Shown here: positions 6,957 to 13,750 of the stretch, in pieces
Layout: every line of letters starts with the position of its first letter
Numbering within the stretch: the stretch's first letter is position 1
IMG/VR virus record: IMGVR_UViG_3300030451_006693
Location: 1 to 30,821 of that record
Length of the DNA stretch: 30,821 nt
DNA from: a virus
Direction: 5' to 3' (one strand)
Program-made: the position numbers and the translations under genes
The notes under the pieces: generated by a model
What the model was told of the DNA's origin: nothing
Databases searched by the model: none
The model's input: only the letters and a program-made list of their open reading frames with translations

Positions 6957-6984
6957 TTGATTTTTTAAAAATATCATATAAAAT
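6957..6984 (+). promoter_or_regulatory. Candidate sigma70-type promoter for the sugar-nucleotide genes
   Basis: TTGATT at 6957-6962, a 16 nt spacer and TAAAAT at 6979-6984, then 8 nt to the ATG at 6993. Geometry is close to the gp32, primase and dUTPase promoters, with a weaker -10 and two extra bases. It falls at the only sizeable gap (37 nt) in this stretch, at the start of a functionally new gene block. Confidence 0.45.
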
Positions 6985-6992
6985 ATGTATAT

Positions 6993-7895
6993 ATGAACGT
7001 TTTAATTCTTGGTAAAGGTTATATAGGTTTCGGGTTACATAATTTATTCAACAATGAACGAGATGATGTAAATACCTTTTTTGTTCGAAAAAGTCCTGAT
7101 AACGATCCGTCAGCATTATTACAATATGATGATGAAGAAACTCTCTATAATTATTGTCTATCAATGGAAATTGATACTCTAATTAATTGTAGTGGTTATA
7201 CTGGTAGTCCTAATGTAGATGGATGTGAAGATAATAAAGAAGCATGTTTTGAAGCAAATGTTAAATTACCGGTAATGATTGAAAGAGTATGTAAAAGTTT
7301 AGATATTGACTTTATACATATGAGTTCAGGTTGTATATATGATGGATATGATAAAGTATATACGGAAGATGATACACCTGATTTTGGTATTTTTGATTAC
7401 CATTCAAGTTTTTATAGTAAAACGAAACATATGGCTGAATTAATGCTTGATAAAGATTTTACTTGTATTGTTAGATTGAGGATGCCTATGGATAGATATT
7501 ATTGTAAATCTACAAATAAAAATATTATTAAAAAACTTTTAAATTATGATAATTTAGTTGACTTTGCTAATAGTAAAACTGATAGACATAGACTTTGTGA
7601 GTTTATTGATACTATTAGATTAAACTTTAAAGCAGGTATCTATAATGCAGTTCATAGTAATGCTTTAACTACAAGAGAAGTAGTAAAAATTTTAAAAGAG
7701 TATGATTTGGTAAACGAGAATTGGAAATTTGTACCTTATGAATCATTACCTTTAAAATGTAATCGTAGTAATTGTGTTCTATCTAATGAAAAAGCTAAAG
7801 AAGATTTTGACTTCGATTGGGGTGACGAAGAACATTATTTAAGAGTTAATGCTTCACTAATGCAAAAAGAGAAACAATGGCAGACAGAGAAATAA
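6993..7895 (+). CDS. NAD-dependent sugar reductase/epimerase (SDR, RmlD-like)
   Basis: A 300-residue extended short-chain dehydrogenase. The N-terminal NAD(P) site is LGKGYIGFGL (GxGxxG at residues 7-12), with INCSGYTG at about 64-71 as the next strand. A Ser at 111-112 in HMSSGCIYDG and the catalytic Tyr141-x3-Lys145 (YSKTK) complete the active site. The SSGCIYDG and following acidic segment resemble dTDP-4-dehydrorhamnose reductase (RmlD) more than UDP-glucose epimerase. It probably reduces or epimerises a nucleotide-linked sugar in the host cytoplasm. It overlaps the next gene by 19 nt and forms a three-gene block with a nucleotidyltransferase-like and a dehydratase-like gene. The exact sugar is unknown. 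Confidence 0.75.
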   Translation: MNVLILGKGYIGFGLHNLFNNERDDVNTFFVRKSPDNDPSALLQYDDEETLYNYCLSMEIDTLINCSGYTGSPNVDGCEDNKEACFEANVKLPVMIERVCKSLDIDFIHMSSGCIYDGYDKVYTEDDTPDFGIFDYHSSFYSKTKHMAELMLDKDFTCIVRLRMPMDRYYCKSTNKNIIKKLLNYDNLVDFANSKTDRHRLCEFIDTIRLNFKAGIYNAVHSNALTTREVVKILKEYDLVNENWKFVPYESLPLKCNRSNCVLSNEKAKEDFDFDWGDEEHYLRVNASLMQKEKQWQTEK

Positions 7896-8326
7896 TAGGA
7901 TTTACTGCAGGTAATTTTGATTTACTTCATCCTGGGTACATATATACCTTTGAAGAAGCTAAAAGGCATTGTGATAGATTTTTAGTATTCTTACAAAAAG
8001 ACCCATCAGCTACAAGATATACAAAATACAAGCCAGTTATACCTTATTATGAACGGTATAAAACTTTAATGGCTATTCAATACATTGATGAGGTATACAT
8101 GTATCAAACAGAAGAAGAATTAATTAAGTTAATTGAATTTTTCAAACCAGATATAAGAATATTGGGTGAAGATTATATTGGTAAGTCGTTTACTGGTGAT
8201 AATTTACCATGTAAGGTTATATATACAACACGTTCACATGAATGGTCAACGACAAAAATTAAAGATTTAATTACTAAGCAAACGATCAAACAAAATCCTG
8301 ATATACTAAATGATAGTGAGAGTTAA
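7877..8326 (+). CDS. Cytidylyltransferase-like protein (TagD/RfaE2 fold) with altered HxGH
   Basis: A 149-residue protein of the nucleotidyltransferase superfamily that joins CTP (or ATP) to a phosphorylated small molecule, such as glycerol-3-phosphate or a sugar phosphate. The nucleotide motif appears as FDLLHPGYIYTFEEAK. The family HxGH is therefore HPGY (residues 18-21), with the second His replaced by Tyr. The C-terminal signature is intact as WSTTKIKDLI (family ISTTxIRxxI), and ILGEDYIGK matches the usual strand before it. Length is normal for a stand-alone TagD-type enzyme. It overlaps the upstream reductase by 19 nt; the dehydratase follows 5 nt later. It could be active with Tyr, altered in substrate, or a binding-only relic. 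Confidence 0.72.
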   Translation: MADREIIGFTAGNFDLLHPGYIYTFEEAKRHCDRFLVFLQKDPSATRYTKYKPVIPYYERYKTLMAIQYIDEVYMYQTEEELIKLIEFFKPDIRILGEDYIGKSFTGDNLPCKVIYTTRSHEWSTTKIKDLITKQTIKQNPDILNDSES

Positions 8327-8331
8327 AATAA

Positions 8332-9351
8332 ATGCATTTACTTTCTAGTATCGGGCCTAAAGAAATGGAACTTGAAGAAAAATTTGAAATTATGGACAGA
8401 AAAAGAAGAATATTAGTTACAGGTGGTCATGGTTTTATTGGTGGTAATTTTATAAGATTTTTAAAAGATAATTTTCCGGATAGTTATATAGTTAACATTG
8501 ATAAAAACGGGTACGCTTCGAATAAAGATTACATAAAAGGATTATGTGATGAAGATATTAAATTAAATTTAAAAGATTCTTTATATTTAGAAAACGTTTT
8601 TTTAAAGCATGATAAGTTTGATTATATATTCCATTTTGCTGCTGAATCACATGTTGATAATAGTATATCAGGTCCGACTGAGTTCGTAGAATCCAATGTA
8701 TTAGGAACTCAAAATCTTTTAGAGTGTTATAGAAAAATAACACCTCATGCAAGATTTATTCATATATCTACAGACGAGGTGTATGGACATTTAACTTGGA
8801 ATGAAGACCCGTTTACTGAAAAAACGCCTATCGCTCCAAGATCTCCATATTCGGCAAGTAAAGCTTCATCAGATTTATTATGTCTTGCGTATATTGAAAC
8901 TTATAATTTAGATATTAGTGTAACACGCTGTTGTAATAATTACGGTCCTAATCAACATAATGAAAAGTTTTTACCAACTATAATTAACGCACTAAAAGAT
9001 GATAAAAAAATACCAGTATATGGAGATGGTACTAACGTCAGGGAATGGATGCATGTGCATGACCATACATTAGCAGTATGGACCGTAGCTACGAGAGGTA
9101 AACCTGGAGTTTATAATATAGGTTCAGGTAATGAATTATCTAACTTAGAATTAGTAGATATGTTATGTAAAATCTTTAATAAAGATATTGATGATTGTGT
9201 AAAATTTGTAGAAGACAGATTAGGTCATGATTTTAGATATGCTATAGATAATACCAAATTGAAAGAAGAATTACTTTGGGAACCAATGTATAATAATATG
9301 TATAAAGAATTAGAAGAATACGTTGAGTACTTTTTAAAAAATGGTAGATAA
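8332..9351 (+). CDS. rmlB: dTDP-glucose 4,6-dehydratase-like (RmlB family)
   Basis: A 339-residue NAD-dependent nucleotide-sugar dehydratase. The NAD site is TGGHGFIGGNF (30-40), preceded by about 24 extra N-terminal residues. Further motifs are HFAAESHVD (101-109), HISTDEVYG (144-152, with the Asp-Glu pair typical of 4,6-dehydratases), and the catalytic Tyr173-x3-Lys177 in YSASK. Later, NNYGPNQHNEKFLP and GDGTNVREWMHVHDH match RmlB very closely. It should convert an NDP-glucose to the 4-keto-6-deoxy sugar. Met12 or Met21 would remove the extension, but the start at 8332 is 5 nt from the previous stop and suits the tight packing. Together with the two genes upstream it suggests phage-directed synthesis of a deoxy-sugar nucleotide; no glycosyltransferase is in the window. 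Confidence 0.87.
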   Translation: MHLLSSIGPKEMELEEKFEIMDRKRRILVTGGHGFIGGNFIRFLKDNFPDSYIVNIDKNGYASNKDYIKGLCDEDIKLNLKDSLYLENVFLKHDKFDYIFHFAAESHVDNSISGPTEFVESNVLGTQNLLECYRKITPHARFIHISTDEVYGHLTWNEDPFTEKTPIAPRSPYSASKASSDLLCLAYIETYNLDISVTRCCNNYGPNQHNEKFLPTIINALKDDKKIPVYGDGTNVREWMHVHDHTLAVWTVATRGKPGVYNIGSGNELSNLELVDMLCKIFNKDIDDCVKFVEDRLGHDFRYAIDNTKLKEELLWEPMYNNMYKELEEYVEYFLKNGR

Positions 9352-9598
9352 GATAAAAATTGGTAATTTATATGCCGTTCATCATGGTGATTATGCAGGT
9401 CAAATGTTTGCTTTAGTTAATATAAATGAAAAATCATATAATTTCTTAGCAATGCCTGATATGAAAAATATTAAAGTTCCAACAAATGATTTTGATAAAG
9501 GTAAAGAAAAAATTATAAAATTTGTAGAAAAATTACCTAAAGATGTTTTTAAGGTAATTAAAGCTCAATACGAAAAAAATGAAACTATTAACGATTGA
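9341..9598 (+). CDS. Hypothetical protein, 85 aa
   Basis: Not recognised. The first half reads as small beta strands (IGNLYAVHHGDYAGQMFALVNI), suggesting an SH3- or KOW-like barrel; the second half is Lys-rich and helical. It overlaps the dehydratase by 11 nt and the flap nuclease by 20 nt. Overlap on both sides with clear genes supports translation. The link is more likely to the nuclease downstream than to sugar metabolism, but that is a guess. Confidence 0.55.
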   Translation: MVDKIKIGNLYAVHHGDYAGQMFALVNINEKSYNFLAMPDMKNIKVPTNDFDKGKEKIIKFVEKLPKDVFKVIKAQYEKNETIND

Positions 9599-10475
9599 TG
9601 GAAATAATTTAGTTCACCGAGTTTATTGGGTAGCTAATAATATGGGATATAAAACTGAATATTTTCATGTTTATATGTTTTTAAATTCAGTAAAAAGTTA
9701 TGTAGAATTATATAAGCCTGATAAGACAATTATGGTATGGGACGAAAAGCCTGACTATAAACCTAATAAAAGAAAAGAACTTCTGGAAGAATATAAAGGT
9801 AACAGGAATAAAGACTATAATATTGAAGTTCATGCTAAGAATGACGTTATAAAAGAGATGTTAACTACACTTGGTATCCCTTCAATATACCCTAGAGAAT
9901 ATGAAGCAGATGATGTTATACATATTATTAATAAAGCATATGACAACTACAGCAGAACTAATTTCTATAAGGATAAACAACCATTCTCGCACACTATTGT
10001 AACAGTGGATAGAGATTTATGTCAATTGATTAAAAAAGGTAAAGTTTATAATATAGTAGTATATGACCCTATTAGGAAATATGAAATAAATGAAGATAAT
10101 TTTGAAGAAAAACTAAAATACAAAAAAGAAGATTTTATAAAAGTAAAAGCTCTTCAAGGAGATAAAAGCGATAATATTCCCGGAATTAAAGGTATGGGTA
10201 AGGTTAAAACTCAAAAATATCTTGACGGTAAAATTGAGTTAACTGAAGAAGAAAAAAATATATATAATAAAAATTTAAAATTAGTTACTTTAACTGATGA
10301 TAAAGAAGAAGAATATTATGTAAAGCAGCAGCTTAATGAATGTAAATTTGATACTAACTGGGACGAGTTCAAAGCAAACTGCGATAAATACAAGTTTGCT
10401 CAAATACTAAAAAGTGAGAAAAAATGGTATAATACCTTTTTTCAAGATAATAGATTATTAGATCTTTTGTCTTAA
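9579..10475 (+). CDS. rnh: RNase H / 5'-3' flap exonuclease (FEN family, T4 Rnh-like)
   Basis: A 298-residue structure-specific nuclease that removes RNA primers and 5' flaps from lagging-strand fragments. It carries the FEN acidic metal ligands: Asp7 (LTIDGNN), Asp55 (MVWDEKPDY), Glu109 with Asp111-Asp112 (YEADDV), Asp144 and Asp146 (VDRDL), and Asp195/Asp198 in GDKSDNIPGIKGMG. The last is also the start of the helix-3-turn-helix DNA-binding motif. The length matches T4 RNase H (305 residues). The acidic set appears complete, so activity is expected. It overlaps the small gene upstream by 20 nt, with the ATG inside that gene. The presence of gp32 and the clamp, its known partners in T4, supports the call. 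Confidence 0.87.
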   Translation: MKLLTIDGNNLVHRVYWVANNMGYKTEYFHVYMFLNSVKSYVELYKPDKTIMVWDEKPDYKPNKRKELLEEYKGNRNKDYNIEVHAKNDVIKEMLTTLGIPSIYPREYEADDVIHIINKAYDNYSRTNFYKDKQPFSHTIVTVDRDLCQLIKKGKVYNIVVYDPIRKYEINEDNFEEKLKYKKEDFIKVKALQGDKSDNIPGIKGMGKVKTQKYLDGKIELTEEEKNIYNKNLKLVTLTDDKEEEYYVKQQLNECKFDTNWDEFKANCDKYKFAQILKSEKKWYNTFFQDNRLLDLLS

Positions 10476-10478
10476 ATA
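10471..10478 (+). promoter_or_regulatory. Late-promoter-like element (CTTAAATA), 5 nt before ATG
   Basis: CTTAAATA keeps the TAAATA core of the T4 late promoter and ends 5 nt before the ATG at 10484. It overlaps the last codons of the flap nuclease. It is one of the weakest of the eleven sites because only 6 of 8 bases match TATAAATA. Confidence 0.4.
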
Positions 10479-10483
10479 ATTAT

Positions 10484-10738
10484 ATGAGTCAATATAATCC
10501 AAACGATTTTGTTAATCCGCAACAAATAAGATCACCATATACAGGGGAAACAGTAAGACCGACTTATAATACTTTTAATCATCAAGGTAATGCTTATGAA
10601 CAAGCAGTCTTTTCAGACCCAGTTACCGGTCAAATGATTAAAAAAGGTATTGTAAGTATCAAAGATAAAGATGGTAATGTAGTAGCAGATTATACTACAG
10701 TATTAGGTCAAAGCGTTACTACACAAAGTAGACGATAA
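10484..10738 (+). CDS. Hypothetical protein, 84 aa
   Basis: Not recognised. It is polar and probably beta-rich, with SPYTGETVRPTYNTF and FSDPVTGQMIKKGIVSIKDKDG; no membrane segment and no Cys. It begins 8 nt after the nuclease stop and has a late-type promoter core directly upstream, so it may be expressed late although it sits among replication genes. The next gene has its own early-type promoter. A small virion or assembly protein is possible. Confidence 0.55.
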   Translation: MSQYNPNDFVNPQQIRSPYTGETVRPTYNTFNHQGNAYEQAVFSDPVTGQMIKKGIVSIKDKDGNVVADYTTVLGQSVTTQSRR

Positions 10739-10740
10739 TC

Positions 10741-10768
10741 TTGATAATTAATATTTTTATACTATAAT
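10741..10768 (+). promoter_or_regulatory. Sigma70-type promoter for primase, predicted leaderless
   Basis: TTGATA at 10741-10746, a 16 nt spacer, TATAAT at 10763-10768, then six bases (CATTAT) to the ATG at 10775. It fills the 36 nt gap between genes. Spacing is identical to the gene 32 and dUTPase promoters. No Shine-Dalgarno is visible upstream of the ATG. Confidence 0.7.
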
Positions 10769-10774
10769 CATTAT

Positions 10775-11809
10775 ATGGTTGTAGTTCCTGAGCAATATAT
10801 TGTAAATGTGCTTTATGAAAATATTTACAAGATAAGTTATAATAAGTATAATCACACTTATAATGGATGCTGCCCTATATGTAAAGAAGGTGATTCATGG
10901 GGTAAGAAAAAACGTTTTTATTATATACCTAATAAAGAACTAGCTTATTGTCATAATTGTGGTTATAGTAAAAAACCTTTAACTTTTATATCAGATGTAA
11001 CTAATAAACCTTTACAAGATATTATTGGGGAGATAAAAAACTTTGAAATAGAAATAGATGATATTATAGAAGAAACTCCTCAAGTAAAAAAAACTATAGA
11101 CTTTTCATTACCTGAAGATTGTATAAATTTATTTGATACTAATCAGGTTAATTATTATAAAGATAATAAAATAGTTAAATTAGCATTAGATGTAATAAAA
11201 AGTAGAAGATTAGATAAAGGTATTAATAAACCTAATGCAATATATGTAACTCTTAAGGATAAAGTTCATAAGAATCGTTTAATATTGCCTTTTTATGATA
11301 AAGATCAAAAAATTATATTTTATCAATCAAGAGGATTAACTAAAAAAGATTTATATGAAAGACCAAAGTACTTATCTAAAGTAAATTCAGAAAGAAGTCT
11401 GTATGGTATACACAATTTAAATGTAAACTTAGACAACGTGTTTATATTTGAAGGACCTATAGATAGTTATTTTGTAGAGAATGGGTTAGCTACTTGCGGT
11501 ATAACTGAAAATACTGATAAAATGTTTACTGCATTACAAAAAGAACAAATTAATAAACTTAATTTATATGAAAAGATTTATGTATTAGATAATCAATATA
11601 TTGATAAAGCTGCTTTAAGTAAAAGTATTATATTGGTAGATAATGATGAAAAAGTTTTTATATGGCCTAAGGAGTTAAAAAAGTTTAAAGACTTTAATGA
11701 TATATGTGTTATCGGTAATAAAGACAAAATAAAACCTGAGTTTATTTTAAATAATACTTACTCAGGTCTTAAAGCTAAATTATTATTAACTGAAATTAAA
11801 AATAGTTAA
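10775..11809 (+). CDS. 61: DNA primase gp61 (zinc finger plus TOPRIM)
   Basis: A 344-residue primase that makes RNA primers with the gp41 helicase. The N-terminal zinc-binding domain has Cys33-x2-Cys36 (CPIC) and Cys59-x2-Cys62 (CHNC), with an aromatic basic strand KKRFYYIP between. A primase core follows, with NRLILPFYD and the QSRGL segment near 184-188, as in DnaG-type enzymes. The TOPRIM glutamate is in VFIFEGPIDSYF (Glu226), and the acidic IILVDND (around 285-292) supplies the metal-binding Asp residues. Length equals T4 gp61 (342). Expression is probably from its own promoter. Its stop shares a TTAA with the stop of the convergent gene at 11806. Confidence 0.85.
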   Translation: MVVVPEQYIVNVLYENIYKISYNKYNHTYNGCCPICKEGDSWGKKKRFYYIPNKELAYCHNCGYSKKPLTFISDVTNKPLQDIIGEIKNFEIEIDDIIEETPQVKKTIDFSLPEDCINLFDTNQVNYYKDNKIVKLALDVIKSRRLDKGINKPNAIYVTLKDKVHKNRLILPFYDKDQKIIFYQSRGLTKKDLYERPKYLSKVNSERSLYGIHNLNVNLDNVFIFEGPIDSYFVENGLATCGITENTDKMFTALQKEQINKLNLYEKIYVLDNQYIDKAALSKSIILVDNDEKVFIWPKELKKFKDFNDICVIGNKDKIKPEFILNNTYSGLKAKLLLTEIKNS

Positions 11810-12144
11810 TTAAAAAGACGAGGGTTAGGCATATTTAAAGCGTGACTAGAAAGTCTGTATAAAGCTTCATCCAAATCACTTTCATCTATTTTACCATTTA
11901 CTGAATCAAATTTAATAATACTTTTAATAATATCTTCAAATTCATCTAATATAGGCTTTAAATCATTTTTTAATTCTGGCTTTTTACGCATAAGTTCTTC
12001 AAGTCTTTCGAAAACAGGAGGTTCATCAGGTGGGCCAAAGTCGTCGCGCTCAGGTGAATCTGGATCAATACCTTCATCATCAAAATCTTCCTTAATAAGA
12101 CTTTTAGTATATGCTTCGAAAATTAAATCTTTATCAGTTTTCAT
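11806..12144 (-). CDS. Small acidic protein with capsid-targeting-like N-terminus (candidate internal head protein)
   Basis: A 112-residue acidic protein of unknown fold. Its first residues, MKTDKDLIFEAYTK, closely resemble the T4 internal-protein capsid-targeting peptide MKTYQEFIAEA. They contain a site that fits the gp21 prohead protease rule (Ile/Leu-x-Glu, cut before Ala): LIFE|A. The middle is Asp/Pro-rich (DSPERDDFGPPDEPPVF) and probably disordered, followed by a helical EELMRKKPELKNDLKPILDEF. A late promoter core lies upstream, at 12157-12150. It is the last gene of a three-gene - strand group whose other members also have candidate processing sites. Packaging into the head and injection with the DNA is the inference; the function of the mature part is unknown. 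Confidence 0.6.
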   Translation of the reverse strand: MKTDKDLIFEAYTKSLIKEDFDDEGIDPDSPERDDFGPPDEPPVFERLEELMRKKPELKNDLKPILDEFEDIIKSIIKFDSVNGKIDESDLDEALYRLSSHALNMPNPRLFN

Positions 12145-12149
12145 ATTAT

Positions 12150-12157
12150 TATTTAAT
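12150..12157 (-). promoter_or_regulatory. Late promoter core (ATTAAATA), 5 nt before ATG
   Basis: Read on the - strand from 12157 to 12150: ATTAAATA, then ATAAT, then the ATG at 12144. It has 6 of 8 matches to the T4 late promoter TATAAATA with an intact TAAATA core. It lies in the 27 nt gap between the two - strand genes. Confidence 0.5.
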
Positions 12158-12171
12158 TAAATTAAAAATAG

Positions 12172-13308
12172 TTAGTCGTTAGGTACACCAGCAATATGGC
12201 CTTTTTCAATATCTTTAAGATACGTTTTTAAATAACTAAAAGCTTCTACTTCACTCTGTACTATATCTTGATCATATAGACCAACTATTAAATTTTCAAT
12301 AGCTTCATGAGTTTTTCCTTCTGCTTCTCTATTGTATCTTACTTGAACTGAAGGATCGAATCTTGTTTTTGGTTCAGCTCTTACATGTGAAAATCCTGCT
12401 TTAGCCAATGCATCAGCTGATTCTTGTTCTTCGTCTTTATCTTTTTTACTTAATTGATGTGCAACTAAAGGCCCAACTGCTCCTAGCGTTGCTGCGCTAG
12501 CTATTGTCTGACCTAAAGGTGAAGATGCTGCTTTTGCAACTTTACCTGCAGCAGTTTTTAAACCGCTTCCTATATTTTTAGCTGTATCACTTGCTAATGC
12601 ATCTGTTGCAGTTTTCTTTACCATAGAACCTGCTGTATTAAGCTTATTCATTAAACCTTCTTGATCTTCTGAATAACCTATAACGTGAATTTGTTTTACT
12701 TCTTGTTCTTCTTCGTTATCACCGAAAATTTGATCTTGAGCTTCTTGACCCATTCCAGAAATCATATACTCTCTTTTTGAAAGCTCATCTCTAAAAGGTC
12801 CTGCATCTTCCCCAGTAATAATACATTTACCAGCAGCTATATAAGATCTTCTGTTTTTACCACCTAACAATTGAGTTAACATTGCTTCAATTTCAGCACT
12901 CTTCTCAGTAAATTCTTCATCACTCATAGGGCACTCACCGTCTTCACCCCCTGTAAGTTTCTTTCCTATATTAGCAGCAGCTCCTCCAATTAATCCAGCT
13001 GCTCCTAATGCACCAGCTGCTACACCAGGTGTCATGCCTGTCATGCTCTTTATTCCTTTTCCAACTTTACCTGCAAATTTACTTATATCAGCACCTATAT
13101 TATCTTCTGCTTCAGCTTTTTCTCCCTTTTCATAATATCTATCATGCATTGATTGAATAGCTGATCTAGCAGAATCTGGTAAGTTAAGATCTTTAATAAT
13201 TTCATCTACTGTATCACCAGCATCTAAAGCCATAATAACTTGCTTCATTTTACCTTCGTTTAAAGGTCTATAAGCTTCGTAAATTAATGTTGCATCTTTA
13301 TCTCTCAT
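12172..13308 (-). CDS. Gly/Ala-rich protein with capsid-targeting-like N-terminus (candidate internal head protein)
   Basis: A 378-residue protein of unknown family. The N-terminus MRDKDATLIYEAYRP has the pattern x-Leu-Ile-x-Glu-Ala-Tyr shared with the small gene downstream and fits a gp21-type cut (LIYE|A). Two Gly/Ala-rich hydrophobic stretches, about residues 92-113 and 262-284, could enter or fuse with membranes. Between them is a segment with two Cys (126 and 162) and an acidic run (DNEEEQEVK). The C-terminal 60 residues look like a helical bundle. It starts 3 nt after the stop of the gene upstream on the - strand and is probably translated from the same message. Candidate roles are an injected protein that helps DNA cross the inner membrane, or a core protein; both are inferences. 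Confidence 0.6.
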   Translation of the reverse strand: MRDKDATLIYEAYRPLNEGKMKQVIMALDAGDTVDEIIKDLNLPDSARSAIQSMHDRYYEKGEKAEAEDNIGADISKFAGKVGKGIKSMTGMTPGVAAGALGAAGLIGGAAANIGKKLTGGEDGECPMSDEEFTEKSAEIEAMLTQLLGGKNRRSYIAAGKCIITGEDAGPFRDELSKREYMISGMGQEAQDQIFGDNEEEQEVKQIHVIGYSEDQEGLMNKLNTAGSMVKKTATDALASDTAKNIGSGLKTAAGKVAKAASSPLGQTIASAATLGAVGPLVAHQLSKKDKDEEQESADALAKAGFSHVRAEPKTRFDPSVQVRYNREAEGKTHEAIENLIVGLYDQDIVQSEVEAFSYLKTYLKDIEKGHIAGVPND

Positions 13309-13311
13309 AAA

Positions 13312-13728
13312 TTATACGTACCTGTATTTAGGATCATTTGCCCCAGCTAAGTAACCTTTAAGTATTTCACTTAATGAACTAATTTCCATTGCTACTCTTG
13401 CTATTTTCTTCGTTTCAGCATTACTAATACTATCGAATAAAGTATCTTCTTCTGCTTGGTTTAATTTAGTTTGTACGCTATCAGTTGTACCATTTAAATA
13501 ATCTGAAAATCTATCCATTTCTGAAATCCATGAATTTAATTCATCAAACATTTCTTTCTGACCATTAGCAACTGGAGTGTCTGGAGTTTCGACATCAAAA
13601 TCAGTTGGATCGGTTTCTGGCTCTAATTCTGCTGCCAATGCGTCTTGATCTGTAAGTTGATCATCGATGTTTTCTGCTTCATCTTGCTCTTTTATAGCAC
13701 GATTAAATTTTTTACTGTATAAACTCAT
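13312..13728 (-). CDS. Acidic protein, candidate internal head or core protein, 138 aa
   Basis: Not recognised. The N-terminus MSLYSKKFNRAIKEQDEAEN is basic and helical and ends in a possible Ile-x-Glu protease site (AIKE|Q), a weaker match than the two genes downstream. Residues 17-55 are strongly acidic and Thr/Pro-rich, hence likely disordered. Residues 60-130 are helical (MFDELNSWISEMDRFSDYL, ARVAMEISSLSEILKGYLAG). It has a perfect late promoter 5 nt upstream, overlapping head to head with the promoter of the + strand gene at 13751. A late, head-associated role fits the promoter and neighbours. Confidence 0.6.
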   Translation of the reverse strand: MSLYSKKFNRAIKEQDEAENIDDQLTDQDALAAELEPETDPTDFDVETPDTPVANGQKEMFDELNSWISEMDRFSDYLNGTTDSVQTKLNQAEEDTLFDSISNAETKKIARVAMEISSLSEILKGYLAGANDPKYRYV

Positions 13729-13733
13729 AATAA

Positions 13734-13741
13734 TATTTATA
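13734..13741 (-). promoter_or_regulatory. Perfect late promoter TATAAATA, minus strand
   Basis: TATAAATA read from 13741 to 13734 on the - strand, then 5 nt to the ATG at 13728. It overlaps the + strand copy at 13738-13745 by four bases (TATA), so the two are mutually nested. Confidence 0.75.
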
Positions 13742-13745
13742 AATA
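13738..13745 (+). promoter_or_regulatory. Perfect late promoter TATAAATA, plus strand
   Basis: TATAAATA at 13738-13745, then TTTAT and the ATG at 13751. It overlaps the divergent - strand promoter. Its position also shows that the + gene starts at 13751 and not at the ATG at 13667 inside the opposite gene. Confidence 0.75.
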
Positions 13746-13750
13746 TTTAT

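Noticed and set aside
6949-6966. Possible intrinsic terminator: CAAG-TAA-CTTG followed by A and six T's after the 113-residue gene
   Set aside because: The stem has only four or five base pairs, includes the stop codon, and overlaps the -35 of the next promoter. It is too weak to call in A+T-rich DNA.
13667-13750. A longer 5' end for the + gene at 13751, starting at the ATG at 13667 and adding 28 residues
   Set aside because: The extension lies inside the divergent gene and upstream of the perfect late promoter at 13738. The start at 13751 has the same 5 nt spacing as ten other late genes.
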